Assembly: GCA_045403155.1 (NCBI GenBank)
Contig: JAXIPB010000146.1
Span: forward strand, 1 to 64,000
Reading direction: 5' to 3'
DNA from: JAXIPB01 sp045403155
Lineage (GTDB): Bacteria > Actinomycetota > Actinomycetes > Mycobacteriales > Micromonosporaceae
DNA length: 64,000 bases
Shown here: positions 1 to 8,305 of the stretch, one piece after another
How positions within the stretch are numbered: the first letter of the stretch is position 1
Layout: every line of letters begins with the position of its first letter
Made by a program: the position numbers and the translations under genes
The notes under the pieces: generated by a model
Told to the model about the DNA's origin: nothing
The model's database searches: none
What the model saw: the letters and a program-made list of their open reading frames with translations, nothing else

Positions 1-130
1 GGCTACCGAAAATCCGCTTAATGCACCCCTTCCCGGAGGTGCGCTTTGCCGCCAGAACCTGAGGCAGGAGCCCAGTGCGGTAGTGCCGCACGCTGGGATC
101 TGTGCGGGGGGCCGCCCGCAAGGGCGGTCC
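1..130. other. Candidate structured RNA or attenuator at left edge
   Basis: No convincing coding sequence lies here. Four successive hairpins can be drawn: GCACC (23-27) with GGTGC (38-42); CCTG (58-61) with CAGG (65-68); CCCAG-T-GCGG (71-80) with CCGC-ACG-CTGGG (86-97); and CCGCCC (112-117) with GGGCGG (122-127), closed by a GCAA tetraloop. This density suggests the 3' part of a structured RNA whose 5' part lies outside the window, ending in a terminator-like stem. I could not match it by eye to RNase P RNA, SRP RNA, tmRNA, TPP or cobalamin riboswitches. Confidence 0.35.
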
Positions 131-160
131 CTACCGCGACCGCGAGCGCCGCCGATACCC

Positions 161-221
161 GTCGATCATGACCTCCAAATCATGATCGACGCTTATGGGG
201 GGCGCAGAGGTCATGATCGGA
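161..221 (+). repeat. GATCATGA palindromic intergenic element, copy 1
   Basis: Perfect 11-bp arms GTCGATCATGA and TCATGATCGAC (161-190) flank an 8-nt loop. After a short spacer comes a degenerate second module beginning TCATGATCGG. This is the first of six copies in the window. Because it precedes the NYN-type gene directly, long upstream starts for that gene are unlikely. Confidence 0.8.
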
Positions 222-232
222 GGCCATGGGGG

Positions 233-730
233 GTGCGGTGGTGGGATGCTGACGGCGTGGATGGCCGGCCGCTGCTCGTCGTGGACGGGGCGAACGTGGT
301 GGGTTCCGTCCCCGACGGTTGGTGGCGTGATCGCGCTGGCGCGGCCCGGCGGCTACGGGAAGCGCTTGGTCCGGTCGCCGACGCGGGGATCCCCGACGGG
401 CCACCGGATTTCTCGGAGCCGCTGGATGTCGTCCTGGTGGTGGAGGGGGCCGCGCGCCGGATCGCCGACGAGACGCCCGATGGCGGGACACCCGGTGGCG
501 GCGAGACTTCCGGTGGCGGGACACCCGGTGGCGGCGGGACCGGTCCGACTGCCGTCCGCGTGATCGCCGCACCCGGGTCAGGTGACGACACGATCGTCGA
601 CCTCGTGCGGGGGGCTGCCGGGCGGCGGATCGCCGTCGTCACGGCCGATCGCGAGCTTCGAGACAGGGTCACCGCCCTGGGCGCACGGGTGCTCGGCCCG
701 CGCACGATCAATCGTGGAGCTCGCGCCTAG
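233..730 (+). CDS. NYN/PIN-like domain protein (often labelled NTP pyrophosphohydrolase)
   Basis: A protein of about 165 residues with an N-terminal LLVVDGANVVGS strand holding the Asp-Asn pair typical of NYN/PIN-fold nucleases, then PDGWWRDRAGAARRL, and near the C-terminus RIAVVTADRELRDRV, a second acidic strand of that fold. Family members are predicted metal-dependent RNases, but the substrate is unknown. I chose GTG at 233 because a longer frame would run through the palindromic repeat; GTG 257 is also possible. A Gly/Thr-rich insert in mid-protein (PDGGTPGGGE and similar) is a low-complexity linker. The stop codon overlaps that of the convergent glycosyltransferase in a shared CTAG. Confidence 0.7.
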   Translation: MRWWDADGVDGRPLLVVDGANVVGSVPDGWWRDRAGAARRLREALGPVADAGIPDGPPDFSEPLDVVLVVEGAARRIADETPDGGTPGGGETSGGGTPGGGGTGPTAVRVIAAPGSGDDTIVDLVRGAAGRRIAVVTADRELRDRVTALGARVLGPRTINRGARA

Positions 731-1869
731 AGCAGGGTTCGGCTCGCCGTGTCGAGGGGCGCGGTGCGCCGTTCACGCTCCCCCATGAGCATGCGGTAGG
801 CCCGTTCGTACCGGCGCGCCATCAGCTCGACCGAGAAGGAGGTGCGGACGTGCGCGACGCATTCGGCCGGGTCGAGGGTCTGCGCTTCCTGCAGGCCGTC
901 GGCGAGCTCGGCCTCGCTGAGGCAGACGACTCCGGTGCGTCCGTGCAGCACGACCTCCGGGATCGACCCGTGGCGCATCGCGACGACGGGCGTGCCCTTC
1001 GCCATGGCCTCGATCATGACCATTCCGAACGGCTCCTCCCAACGGATCGACATCAGCAGCGACTGCGCCTCGGTCAGCAGCGCGTCGGTGCGAGTTCGGT
1101 CGGCGTTGAGTACCAACTCCACATCCGGACCGAGCATCGGCCTGATGACCTCGTCGAGGTAGCGCCACTCGTCCCGCTGGTTGCATTTTCCAGCAAGCAC
1201 AAGCGGGAGGTCCGCCTTACGGCAGGCCTCGATCGCGAGATCGGGCCCCTTTTCCGCGTCGAACCGGCCGAGCCAGAGCACCGGACCCGTGGAGGGCTCG
1301 GTTTTCACCGGACCGTCCACTTCGATGCCATGGTGAATGGTCGCCGACCACGACAGGTTGGGCGCGACCCTGCGTTGCGCGTGAGATATCGCGATCAGCG
1401 AAACAGCACCGTCCACTTGCGACAAATAATCGTTGAGATCGCCCGTCGGGCATCCGTGCACGGTGACCACCGTGGGCGCGTTCCGCTGGCCGGCGGTGAC
1501 AGGGCCGACCGCGGTGTGGTCATGCACGATGTCGAACGTCTGCCGCTCCAGCATTTCGTTGACCTGCGTGACGTGAACGAGTTCCGGCATCGATTCCAGC
1601 AGGCGCGGGTACTGAAGCTCCGGATTCGTACTGATAAATCTGGCCTTGGTGCCGGTCCTCGTGCCGGCCCCGAACAGGGTGACGTGGTGACCAAGATCGA
1701 TAAGGCCGTCGATCAAACTTGCGCAGACCCTTTCCAACCCGCCGTAGCCGGCTGGCGGCACCTCATACCACGGCGGCATGATCATCGCGATCCTGAGTGG
1801 CCGGGGAGGTGCCGTGCTGGCTAAGTGATCCTCTTCTGCGTGACCTCTGTGTCCATTCGGGGACTCCAT
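727..1869 (-). CDS. GT4-family glycosyltransferase
   Basis: A 380-residue cytosolic GT-B enzyme. The N-terminal domain opens with RIAMIMPPWYEVPPAGYGG, the glycine-rich acceptor-side loop of GT4 enzymes. The C-terminal domain has VLWLGRFDAEKGPDLAIEA and EEPFGMVMIEAMAKGTPVVA, the E-x7-E nucleotide-sugar site. It probably moves a hexose from a nucleotide sugar to an unidentified acceptor. The start has a GAGGTG ribosome site just upstream. It is divergent from the debranching-type glucosidase across 170 bp, which suggests a joint role in alpha-glucan or compatible-solute glycoside metabolism (inference). Family certain; substrate unknown. Confidence 0.88.
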   Translation of the reverse strand: MESPNGHRGHAEEDHLASTAPPRPLRIAMIMPPWYEVPPAGYGGLERVCASLIDGLIDLGHHVTLFGAGTRTGTKARFISTNPELQYPRLLESMPELVHVTQVNEMLERQTFDIVHDHTAVGPVTAGQRNAPTVVTVHGCPTGDLNDYLSQVDGAVSLIAISHAQRRVAPNLSWSATIHHGIEVDGPVKTEPSTGPVLWLGRFDAEKGPDLAIEACRKADLPLVLAGKCNQRDEWRYLDEVIRPMLGPDVELVLNADRTRTDALLTEAQSLLMSIRWEEPFGMVMIEAMAKGTPVVAMRHGSIPEVVLHGRTGVVCLSEAELADGLQEAQTLDPAECVAHVRTSFSVELMARRYERAYRMLMGERERRTAPLDTASRTLL

Positions 1870-2039
1870 GATTCACCTCTGCAGCCGAGCGGACCGGCAG
1901 TCCGACCCATCGCACCTATGATTACCTAGAAAGACCCCCGCAAAACGTGCTATTACTCAGATTAGTGGCGCCGGTCGACCCTGCGGGGAACCGGCCATAA
2001 CTGTATGCGCAGCCCGCTGTTATCCCCAGAGGAGGTGGA

Positions 2040-4046
2040 GTGGCCGAGCAACAGATCAGCATCCTCAAGGGCTCCGCATTCGTCGTCAGCGACCGGCTCG
2101 GCGACGTCACCAGCGCGGTCGGCAACCCCAACGGGCTGTTCTACCGGGACATGCGCCACCTTTCCCGCTGGCAATTGCGCCTCAATGGTCGCGAGTTGGA
2201 CGTTCTGTCCGCGGAGACCCTCGAGTATGACGAAGCGGTCTTCTTCCTCATTGAACCCACTGGCACAATATATCGCAATCCAGCGATGTCTCTCATCCGT
2301 CGCCGTCAGGTCGCCGACGGTATGCGCGAGCACCTGGAGCTGCACAATCACGGCCTCGACCAGGTCGACGTAGAGATATCGCTCCTCTTCGACGCCGACT
2401 TCGCCGATCTCTTCGAGGTCAAGGATGACCTCAGCAAGACCGGACAGCTGTATCGGCAGTGCGAGCACCATGGCGTCACGCTGGGCTACGTTAGGGACGA
2501 CTTCCGCCGTGAGACCTACATACACGCGCGGGACGCGTACTTCACCGAGCAGTCGTTGACCTTTCGGGTGTCGCTTTCACCGCGCGAGTCGTGGTCAGCG
2601 ACCGTGGTCGTGACCGTCGGCACGGCCCGGGACGATCCGCTGCCGCAACAGATGCACCGGCCCGAGATGCCAATGAGCCTCGAGGACTGGCTGGCGGCTG
2701 CGCCCAAAGTGGACACCGACTGGCACGAGCTGCGGCAGGTCTACAGACGCAGCCTCATCGACCTCGCGGCGTTGAGGTTCTATCCGGAGAGCGTCCCGGA
2801 GTCATCGTTGCCGGCGGCCGGCCTGCCCTGGTTCATGGCGCTCTTTGGCCGGGACAGCCTCATCACCAGCTACCAGGCGATTCCGTTCGTGCCCGAGCTG
2901 GCCCGCACGACGCTGCTCGCCCTTGGCGCGCATCAGGCGACCGAGTGGGACGACTTCCGCGACGCCGAGCCGGGAAAGATCCTGCACGAACTCCGGCACG
3001 GTGAGCTGACCCATTTCGGCACCCGCCCTCATTCGCCGTACTTCGGGTCGGCCGACTCGACCCCTCTGTTCCTGGTGGTGCTCGACGAGTACGAACGCTG
3101 GACCGGCGACGCGACCACGGTGCGCAAGCTCGAGGGGGCGGCGCGGGCGGCACTGGGGTGGATCGAAAAATATGGCGACGCCGACGGAGACGGATACATC
3201 GAGTATCAGACGCGCAACCCGGAGACCGGCCTGGAGAACCAGTGCTGGAAGGACTCGGCGAATTCCATTGTGCACCCCGACGGTCGGATCGCGTCCCTTC
3301 CAAGGGCGTGTTGCGAAATCCAGGGATATGCATACGACGCACGGCGACGGGCGGCGCGCCTCGCCCGCGAGATCTGGCTCGACGATGCCCTGGCCGATCG
3401 GTTGGAGCGCGACGCCGCGCAGCTGCGGGCACAATTCGATCGGGACTTCTGGCTTCCGGAACTCGGCTTCTTCGCGCTGGCGCTGGACGGCGAAAAGAAC
3501 CCGGTGCCGACGCTGACTTCCAACATCGGGCATCTACTGTGGAGCGGCATCGTCGCCGACGAGCGAGTGGAGTGCGTCGTCGCTCACTTGGGCGGGGAAC
3601 AGATGTTCTCCGGATGGGGTGTCCGCACGCTGGCGGACGGGCAACCGGCGTACAACCCGATCGAGTACCACAACGGCACGGTCTGGCCGCACGACACGGC
3701 GCTCATCGCGGCCGGCCTGGCCCGATACGGACGGCGTCAGGACGCCAACCGTCTCGGGGTCGCGCTGCTGGAGGCAGCGAGTCATTTCGCGTACCGACTC
3801 CCGGAGGCGTTCGCCGGGTACGGCCGCACCGCGACCAAAGTCCCTGTCGCCTACCCCACCGCGTGCTCGCCCCAGGCCTGGGCCGCTGGCGCCCCGCTGC
3901 TTCTGCTGAGCGTGATGCTCGGCTTGGAGCCGACCGCGAGTGGCTTGACGGTACGTCCGTACCTGCCGGCGGAGGTCGGCCGGCTCATGGTCCGGGGGTT
4001 GCCTGGTCGGTGGGGCCGGGCGGACGCGGTCGCCATGCGCGAGTGA
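2040..4046 (+). CDS. Amylo-alpha-1,6-glucosidase / glycogen-debranching-type protein, copy A
   Basis: 668 residues with the two-part architecture of bacterial GDE_N_bis-GDE_C proteins. Residues about 5-200 form a beta-rich N-terminal domain (ILKGSAFVVSDRLGDV, GLFYRDMRHLSRW). The rest is an (alpha/alpha)6 toroid of the glucoamylase fold, with SSLPAAGLPWFMALFGRDS, FSGWGVRTLADGQPAYNPI and WPHDTALIAAGLARYG. The expected role is hydrolysis of alpha-1,6 glucosidic links in glycogen or related oligosaccharides. GTG start with AGGAGG just upstream. A paralog of 702 residues lies about 16 kb downstream. Its 3' end overlaps the convergent ANTAR gene by 62 bp. Confidence 0.88.
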   Translation: MAEQQISILKGSAFVVSDRLGDVTSAVGNPNGLFYRDMRHLSRWQLRLNGRELDVLSAETLEYDEAVFFLIEPTGTIYRNPAMSLIRRRQVADGMREHLELHNHGLDQVDVEISLLFDADFADLFEVKDDLSKTGQLYRQCEHHGVTLGYVRDDFRRETYIHARDAYFTEQSLTFRVSLSPRESWSATVVVTVGTARDDPLPQQMHRPEMPMSLEDWLAAAPKVDTDWHELRQVYRRSLIDLAALRFYPESVPESSLPAAGLPWFMALFGRDSLITSYQAIPFVPELARTTLLALGAHQATEWDDFRDAEPGKILHELRHGELTHFGTRPHSPYFGSADSTPLFLVVLDEYERWTGDATTVRKLEGAARAALGWIEKYGDADGDGYIEYQTRNPETGLENQCWKDSANSIVHPDGRIASLPRACCEIQGYAYDARRRAARLAREIWLDDALADRLERDAAQLRAQFDRDFWLPELGFFALALDGEKNPVPTLTSNIGHLLWSGIVADERVECVVAHLGGEQMFSGWGVRTLADGQPAYNPIEYHNGTVWPHDTALIAAGLARYGRRQDANRLGVALLEAASHFAYRLPEAFAGYGRTATKVPVAYPTACSPQAWAAGAPLLLLSVMLGLEPTASGLTVRPYLPAEVGRLMVRGLPGRWGRADAVAMRE

Positions 4047-4797
4047 GGCCTACGGGTCCGATATGTCCGCCACGGTCGCTGACGGTACGAACCAGACGCT
4101 CGGCGACCGCCGGCAGTCCGACTCCGAGGTGGGTCGCCGCGTCGTGAAGCTGGCGCAGCGCCTGCTCGGGCGCGCAGCCCCGTTGCGCCATGATGATGCC
4201 GATCGCTCGCTCGACGGCGGCGTCGGCCGTCCGAACCCCGCTGACCTGGGCGAGCAACTCCTCGTGCAACTCCTCCTGGATCAACTGCCGCATGCGTACC
4301 CTCAACAGCAGGCTCGAGTGGTCGGCCACCAGCATCGCGATGATCGGCATATCCGACGAGAAGGCGTCGGGCCGGTCGGCGTAGACGTTCAGCGCGCCGA
4401 GCACCAATGCGTCCACGTCGAACGGATACGAGAGGACCCCGTGCACGCCGTGCTGACGGGCCAACGCGGACCAGGCGGGCCAGCGGGCCTCGTTGCTGAG
4501 GCTCTGGCACATGACGATGTCCCGAGTGCGCACCGCCTCCATACACGGGCCGTCGCCCGCCGCGTATGTGGCCTCGTCGAGGAGTTCCACCGGGAGTCCG
4601 GTGGCCGCGAAAGTCGCGGGTTCCCCCTCGCTGATCAGCGTCACGCCGCATCGGACGTGCCCCGGGAGGATATCCGCCGTCACCTTGAGCAGGTCGTCAA
4701 TCGCCTCAGGCAGGGCCGTCGCCGAGGTGATCCGGGCGGTGATCTCCTTGAGTGCCGCAACGATCTCCACGAGGTGCGGCTGGCTCTCGGCATCCAC
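3985..4797 (-). CDS. GAF-ANTAR transcription antitermination regulator
   Basis: 270 residues. A GAF sensor domain spans roughly residues 25-165 (LLKVTADILPGHVRCGVTLI through LGALNVYADRPDAFS). A C-terminal ANTAR RNA-binding helix bundle follows (AVERAIGIIMAQRGCAPEQA). Such proteins bind paired hairpins in nascent mRNA and block termination; the GAF ligand is unknown. GTG start at 4797 with GGGGAGGA upstream; the frame can be extended to 4938 but that would cross the divergent kinase start. A Pro/Arg-rich tail of about 30 residues runs into the debranching gene on the other strand, so tail length may vary among relatives. Confidence 0.88.
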   Translation of the reverse strand: MDAESQPHLVEIVAALKEITARITSATALPEAIDDLLKVTADILPGHVRCGVTLISEGEPATFAATGLPVELLDEATYAAGDGPCMEAVRTRDIVMCQSLSNEARWPAWSALARQHGVHGVLSYPFDVDALVLGALNVYADRPDAFSSDMPIIAMLVADHSSLLLRVRMRQLIQEELHEELLAQVSGVRTADAAVERAIGIIMAQRGCAPEQALRQLHDAATHLGVGLPAVAERLVRTVSDRGGHIGPVGLTRAWRPRPPGPTDQATPGP

Positions 4798-4922
4798 GTG
4801 ACCATCCTCCCCGACGGACGCCCCGCGGGGTAGCGGGGCACGTGACGAGCCGAAATCTACCGGTGGAAGCCGGCAGGCGGGTGCATTAACCTTCGGGGCG
4901 GGGCGGGGCGGGAATCTGGGGG

Positions 4923-6665
4923 ATGATGTCCGAATCACACCGGCTGGTTGCAGGGCGATATCGCCTGACGAGCCAGATCGGAACCGGCGGGATGGGCCGA
5001 GTCTGGCTCGCCCGCGACGAGATCCTGCACCGCGACGTCGCGGTCAAGGAGGTCGTCCTCCCGCACGACCTGAGCGAGGCGGAGCGGGCCGACCTCTGCC
5101 AGCGGACGCTGCGGGAGGCGCGCGCCGCCGCTCGGTTGAGTCACCCCAACGTGATTGCCATCTATGACGTCGTCGACGCCGAGGACCGGCCCTGGATCGT
5201 GATGGAGCTGGTGCGATCGCGCACGCTGTACCAGGTGATCAAGGAAGATGGGCCCGTCACTCCCAGGCAGGCGGCCGAGATCGGTCTGGCCGTGCTCGCC
5301 GCTCTGCGCGCGGCGCACCGCGCCGGTGTCTGGCACCGCGACGTGAAGCCGGGCAACGTCCTCTTGGCCGACGATGGCCGGGTCGTGCTCACTGACTTCG
5401 GCTTGGCGACGTACGACGGGGACGGCATGGCCACCCGGTCGGGTCTCATCCTTGGCTCGGCCCAGTACATCGCCCCGGAGCGGGCAAGGGACGGAGTCTC
5501 CGGCCCGGAATCGGATATGTGGTCGCTCGGCGCGACCCTCTTCGCCGCGGTGGAGGGTCGTTCCCCGTACGCGCGGGACTCCTCGATGGCGACGCTGACC
5601 GCGCTGGCCACCTTGCCCCCGGACGCGCCTCGGCGCGCTGGTCCGCTGCGACCAGTGCTCATCGGCTTGCTGCGCAAGAATCCTCGCCACCGGATGGGGG
5701 CGGCCGAGGTCGAGAAGCTGCTCAGGCGGATCGCGGACGGCGAAGTCAAGGGCCTTGCCGCGGGGCGGACTCTGGCCGCCCGCCGCCGGCGTCCGCCGTC
5801 CGCTACGCGGTTCGGTGAGGAGCCGGGCGAACTCGCGCCGGGGAGCGCGACGGCTGCGGCGTTGGCCGACGTCGCCGATCCGGTCGATGGGAGGCTCGAC
5901 CCGGCGGGCGGCGGCGCTGTGCACGTGGACGGTCGCCCGCCTCATCCGCGAACCGTGACTGAGGAGACCATGCGCCACCAGCCCGGCCGGCACCGAACGT
6001 GGCCGTGGGTACTGGCCGGCGTGCTTCTCGCGCTCGTCGTTCCGACCGGGGTCGTCCTGCTGGAATCGCGGGACGCCGGACCTGGCCCGTCGGCGGCGCC
6101 CAGCCAGTCGCCGTCGGTCGCCGCCGGGCTGACCCCGGCAATGGGCGTTCAGGCCTGCGTGGAGCAAATCCCGCAGGCCGGGGTCTCGGTCCCCGACGGC
6201 GGCCAGGCTCGTCCCGGGGAGTATCAGCTGATCTCAGGCTGGCATTACTACCGCGATCCGTCCGGATTCCGCATCGGGGTGCCGGCCGGCTGGGAGTTCT
6301 CCCGCATCGACTCGCTCTACTGCTTCCGGGACCCGAACAGCGCCAAGGCGATCGCCGTGCAGGTCAACGGGGTCGTGGACGGGCATCCGATGGACCTCCT
6401 CGCGCGCGGCGAGGCGGAGTGGATCGACGCCGCGGGTCTCGCGAACTACAAGCGGGTACGAATCAGCGATCTGCACTTCGATGAGGGAGCCGCGGATCTC
6501 GAGTACACGTATACGCGCGACGGCCTTGACCTGCACGGCATCGCCCGCATGATGCGTTGGGAGGGCCAGGTCTACACACTTCACTGGCTCACGATCGAGG
6601 CCTACTGGCTGTCCGATCGCTACCTCATGGACGTCGTTCATACGAGCTTCGGCTTGGATCCGTAA
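4923..6665 (+). CDS. Membrane-anchored Ser/Thr protein kinase
   Basis: 580 residues. The Hanks-type kinase domain covers about residues 8-270: glycine loop IGTGGMGRVWLA, catalytic Lys42, HRDVKPGN (138-145), DFG (158-160) and the APE motif. A Pro/Ala-rich juxtamembrane stretch leads to one transmembrane helix at about 360-380, then an extracellular domain of about 200 residues with no PASTA repeats. The extracellular part resembles the solute- or partner-sensing domains of many actinobacterial kinases but I recognise no named family. Two in-frame ATGs (4923, 4926) are equally possible. Divergent from the ANTAR regulator, so they may share a regulatory region. Confidence 0.93.
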   Translation: MMSESHRLVAGRYRLTSQIGTGGMGRVWLARDEILHRDVAVKEVVLPHDLSEAERADLCQRTLREARAAARLSHPNVIAIYDVVDAEDRPWIVMELVRSRTLYQVIKEDGPVTPRQAAEIGLAVLAALRAAHRAGVWHRDVKPGNVLLADDGRVVLTDFGLATYDGDGMATRSGLILGSAQYIAPERARDGVSGPESDMWSLGATLFAAVEGRSPYARDSSMATLTALATLPPDAPRRAGPLRPVLIGLLRKNPRHRMGAAEVEKLLRRIADGEVKGLAAGRTLAARRRRPPSATRFGEEPGELAPGSATAAALADVADPVDGRLDPAGGGAVHVDGRPPHPRTVTEETMRHQPGRHRTWPWVLAGVLLALVVPTGVVLLESRDAGPGPSAAPSQSPSVAAGLTPAMGVQACVEQIPQAGVSVPDGGQARPGEYQLISGWHYYRDPSGFRIGVPAGWEFSRIDSLYCFRDPNSAKAIAVQVNGVVDGHPMDLLARGEAEWIDAAGLANYKRVRISDLHFDEGAADLEYTYTRDGLDLHGIARMMRWEGQVYTLHWLTIEAYWLSDRYLMDVVHTSFGLDP

Positions 6666-6832
6666 CGCCCAGATGTATACTGGCCGCGGTTTTGGTGCAT
6701 GTATGACCTCTCGCGGCGAGAACCATTCGCCGCTGTCCGTGTTCTTCTCCCAGCAGGAAGACCGGGGCGCGATCGAACATGCCCCCGGACGCGCAAGGTG
6801 CGTGTTCGTGTGTAAGCCACCAAGGAGAGAAC

Positions 6833-7036
6833 ATGGCCCAGGGAACCGTCAAGTGGTTCAACGCCGAGAAGGGCTACGGCTTCATCAGCACAGACAACGG
6901 CGGCGGCGACGTGTTCGTGCACTTCAGCGCCATCCAGGGCGACGGCTACCGGTCGCTCGAGGAGAACCAGCGCGTTGAGTTTGAGGTTGCCCGCGGACCC
7001 AAGGGCCCGCAGGCCGAGTCGGTGCGCGTCATCTAA
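6833..7036 (+). CDS. cspA: Cold-shock protein, CspA family
   Basis: 67 residues forming a single OB-fold cold-shock domain. RNP1 (KGYGFIS) and RNP2 (VFVHFS) are intact, so it should bind single-stranded RNA/DNA as a chaperone. It follows a GGAGA ribosome site in AAGGAGAGAAC. The 166-nt interval after the kinase gene is long enough for the structured 5' leader usual for csp mRNAs, though I assign no specific fold. A strong hairpin follows within about 30 nt of the stop, so the gene is probably monocistronic. Confidence 0.95.
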   Translation: MAQGTVKWFNAEKGYGFISTDNGGGDVFVHFSAIQGDGYRSLEENQRVEFEVARGPKGPQAESVRVI

Positions 7037-7060
7037 GTTCCTTGCCGGATTGTCGGCGAT

Positions 7061-7111
7061 CAAAGGCTTGTGGCCGTGGTCTGATCTTCAGATCACGGCC
7101 ACAAGTCCTTG
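7061..7111 (+). terminator. Strong hairpin terminator after cspA
   Basis: CTTGTGGCCGTG (7067-7078) pairs perfectly with CACGGCCACAAG (7094-7105). The inner bases extend it through one G-T wobble and CTGA/TCAG to a 3-nt loop, giving about 18 paired positions. Outer GATCAAAGG and CCTTGATC can pair further. There is no U-tract, as is common in actinomycetes. The flanks resemble the GATC-containing tags of the dispersed repeats described elsewhere in this window. Confidence 0.75.
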
Positions 7112-7147
7112 ATCACGCGAGCCGGGGCGATCCACAAGGGAGGATCG

Positions 7148-8170
7148 ATGAGTGTGGTCGGCGGTGTCGTTGTCGGCTTGGATAATGGCGGGACGGCCAA
7201 CAACGCGACCGTGCTTGACGCAGCCGGCCATTTCCTGGTCGACCGGCTTGTAGAGGTGCCGAGCCGGGTTCAGGAGGGCCCGGACGTCGCCGTCGAGGCG
7301 CTCGCCTATGCCATGGATACCGTGCTCGAGGTGACCGGAATCGCGCGCGACGCGGTGCGCTGCGTCGGCCTCGACTCACCCGGGCCCGCGAGCGCGGACG
7401 GCGTGATCTCATCGAAAGGGTCGACCAACTTCAACCAGCCGGCGTGGCGTGGCTTCGATTTCCGCGGCGCGCTCGAGGATTGCCTGCGGATCCCGGTGGT
7501 CTACAACAATGACGGCAACGCGGCCGCACTGTACGCGCACTATTCTCACTTCGGCCGGTTGGCGCAGGCTAACTCGTCGGTATCGGTGATCGTCGGCACG
7601 GGGCTCGGCGGCGGCGTCATCGAGGCCGGTGGGGTCATCAAGGGCGCGGCGGGCATGGCGGGCGAGTTGGGTCACGTCCACATCCCGATGGCGGGCCTGC
7701 TCGCCGACGGTCAGCCGACACCGCAATGTAACTGCGGCTTCGTCGGGGACGCCGAGAGCGTGGCGTCGCTGACCGGCATAGAGAAGAACCTGCTGCCGTT
7801 CTGGCTGACCCGGTACCCGGACCATGAGCTGAACGACGCCGGGTCGTTGGGCAAGGCGGCCCGGCTGGTGCGCGGCTACGGCGAGCGTGGCGATCCGCTC
7901 GCGCTCAAGATCTTCGAACAGCAGGCGATGGCATTGGGCCGGCTGTTCACGATCGCCGCCAACTTCACCGACCCGAGCGCGTACTTCGTTGGCGGAGGTG
8001 TCGTCGAGGCCGCGCCCGATTTCCGGGACTGGTTTCTTGCCACGGTTCGAGAGCACACGGTCTTCCGGGCGGAGCAGGAGCGCGTGGTGAGCTTCGCCCT
8101 CGTGCCCGATCTTGACATGGCGGGTGCACGCGGCGCGGCCCTCGCGGCCCTCGACCTCATTACCCCTTGA
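7148..8170 (+). CDS. ROK-family sugar kinase
   Basis: 340 residues with the ROK actin-like ATPase fold: VGLDNGGTANN phosphate loop, VGLDSPGPAS, NNDGNAAALY with the catalytic Asp, VGTGLGGG and GELGHVHIP. Most likely a cytosolic glucokinase or related hexose kinase feeding glucose 6-phosphate to the pathways that include zwf and gnd here. The ROK zinc site normally reads CxCGxxGCxE; here it is CNCGFVGDAE, with Asp replacing the third Cys. ATG at 7148 has AAGGGAGG upstream. Substrate specificity cannot be read from sequence alone. Confidence 0.85.
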   Translation: MSVVGGVVVGLDNGGTANNATVLDAAGHFLVDRLVEVPSRVQEGPDVAVEALAYAMDTVLEVTGIARDAVRCVGLDSPGPASADGVISSKGSTNFNQPAWRGFDFRGALEDCLRIPVVYNNDGNAAALYAHYSHFGRLAQANSSVSVIVGTGLGGGVIEAGGVIKGAAGMAGELGHVHIPMAGLLADGQPTPQCNCGFVGDAESVASLTGIEKNLLPFWLTRYPDHELNDAGSLGKAARLVRGYGERGDPLALKIFEQQAMALGRLFTIAANFTDPSAYFVGGGVVEAAPDFRDWFLATVREHTVFRAEQERVVSFALVPDLDMAGARGAALAALDLITP

Positions 8171-8192
8171 GCGCCCCTTGAGCGCCGCTTGA

Positions 8193-8265
8193 GCGCCGAT
8201 CATGACCTGGAGGTCATGATCGGCGCGGTTCTGCGACAGCCAGCTCATGATCACGGCGATCTTGG
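8193..8265 (+). repeat. GATCATGA composite element, copy 2
   Basis: A 34-bp palindrome (8193-8226) with perfect 16-bp arms, GCGCCGATCATGACCT and its complement, around a GG centre. An 18-nt spacer leads to the second module TCATGATCACGGCGATCTTG (8245-8264). It lies 22 nt after the ROK kinase stop, in a convergent gap, and could act as a bidirectional terminator. Confidence 0.9.
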
Positions 8266-8305
8266 CGCTCCCGGCGCGGCTCCGCGGCCGGGAGTTGCCT
8301 GGATG

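Noticed and set aside
83..232. N-terminal extension of the NYN-like protein
   Set aside because: It would run through the hairpin region and the palindromic repeat, and its composition is unlike the family.
850..1824. Long plus-strand frame opposite the GT4 gene
   Set aside because: Arg/His/Gly-rich translation with no motif, and the minus strand has complete GT4 motifs. Typical high-GC antisense frame; the same applies to frames opposite the AGL, GMC, zwf, ndh, clpC-like and LigD genes.
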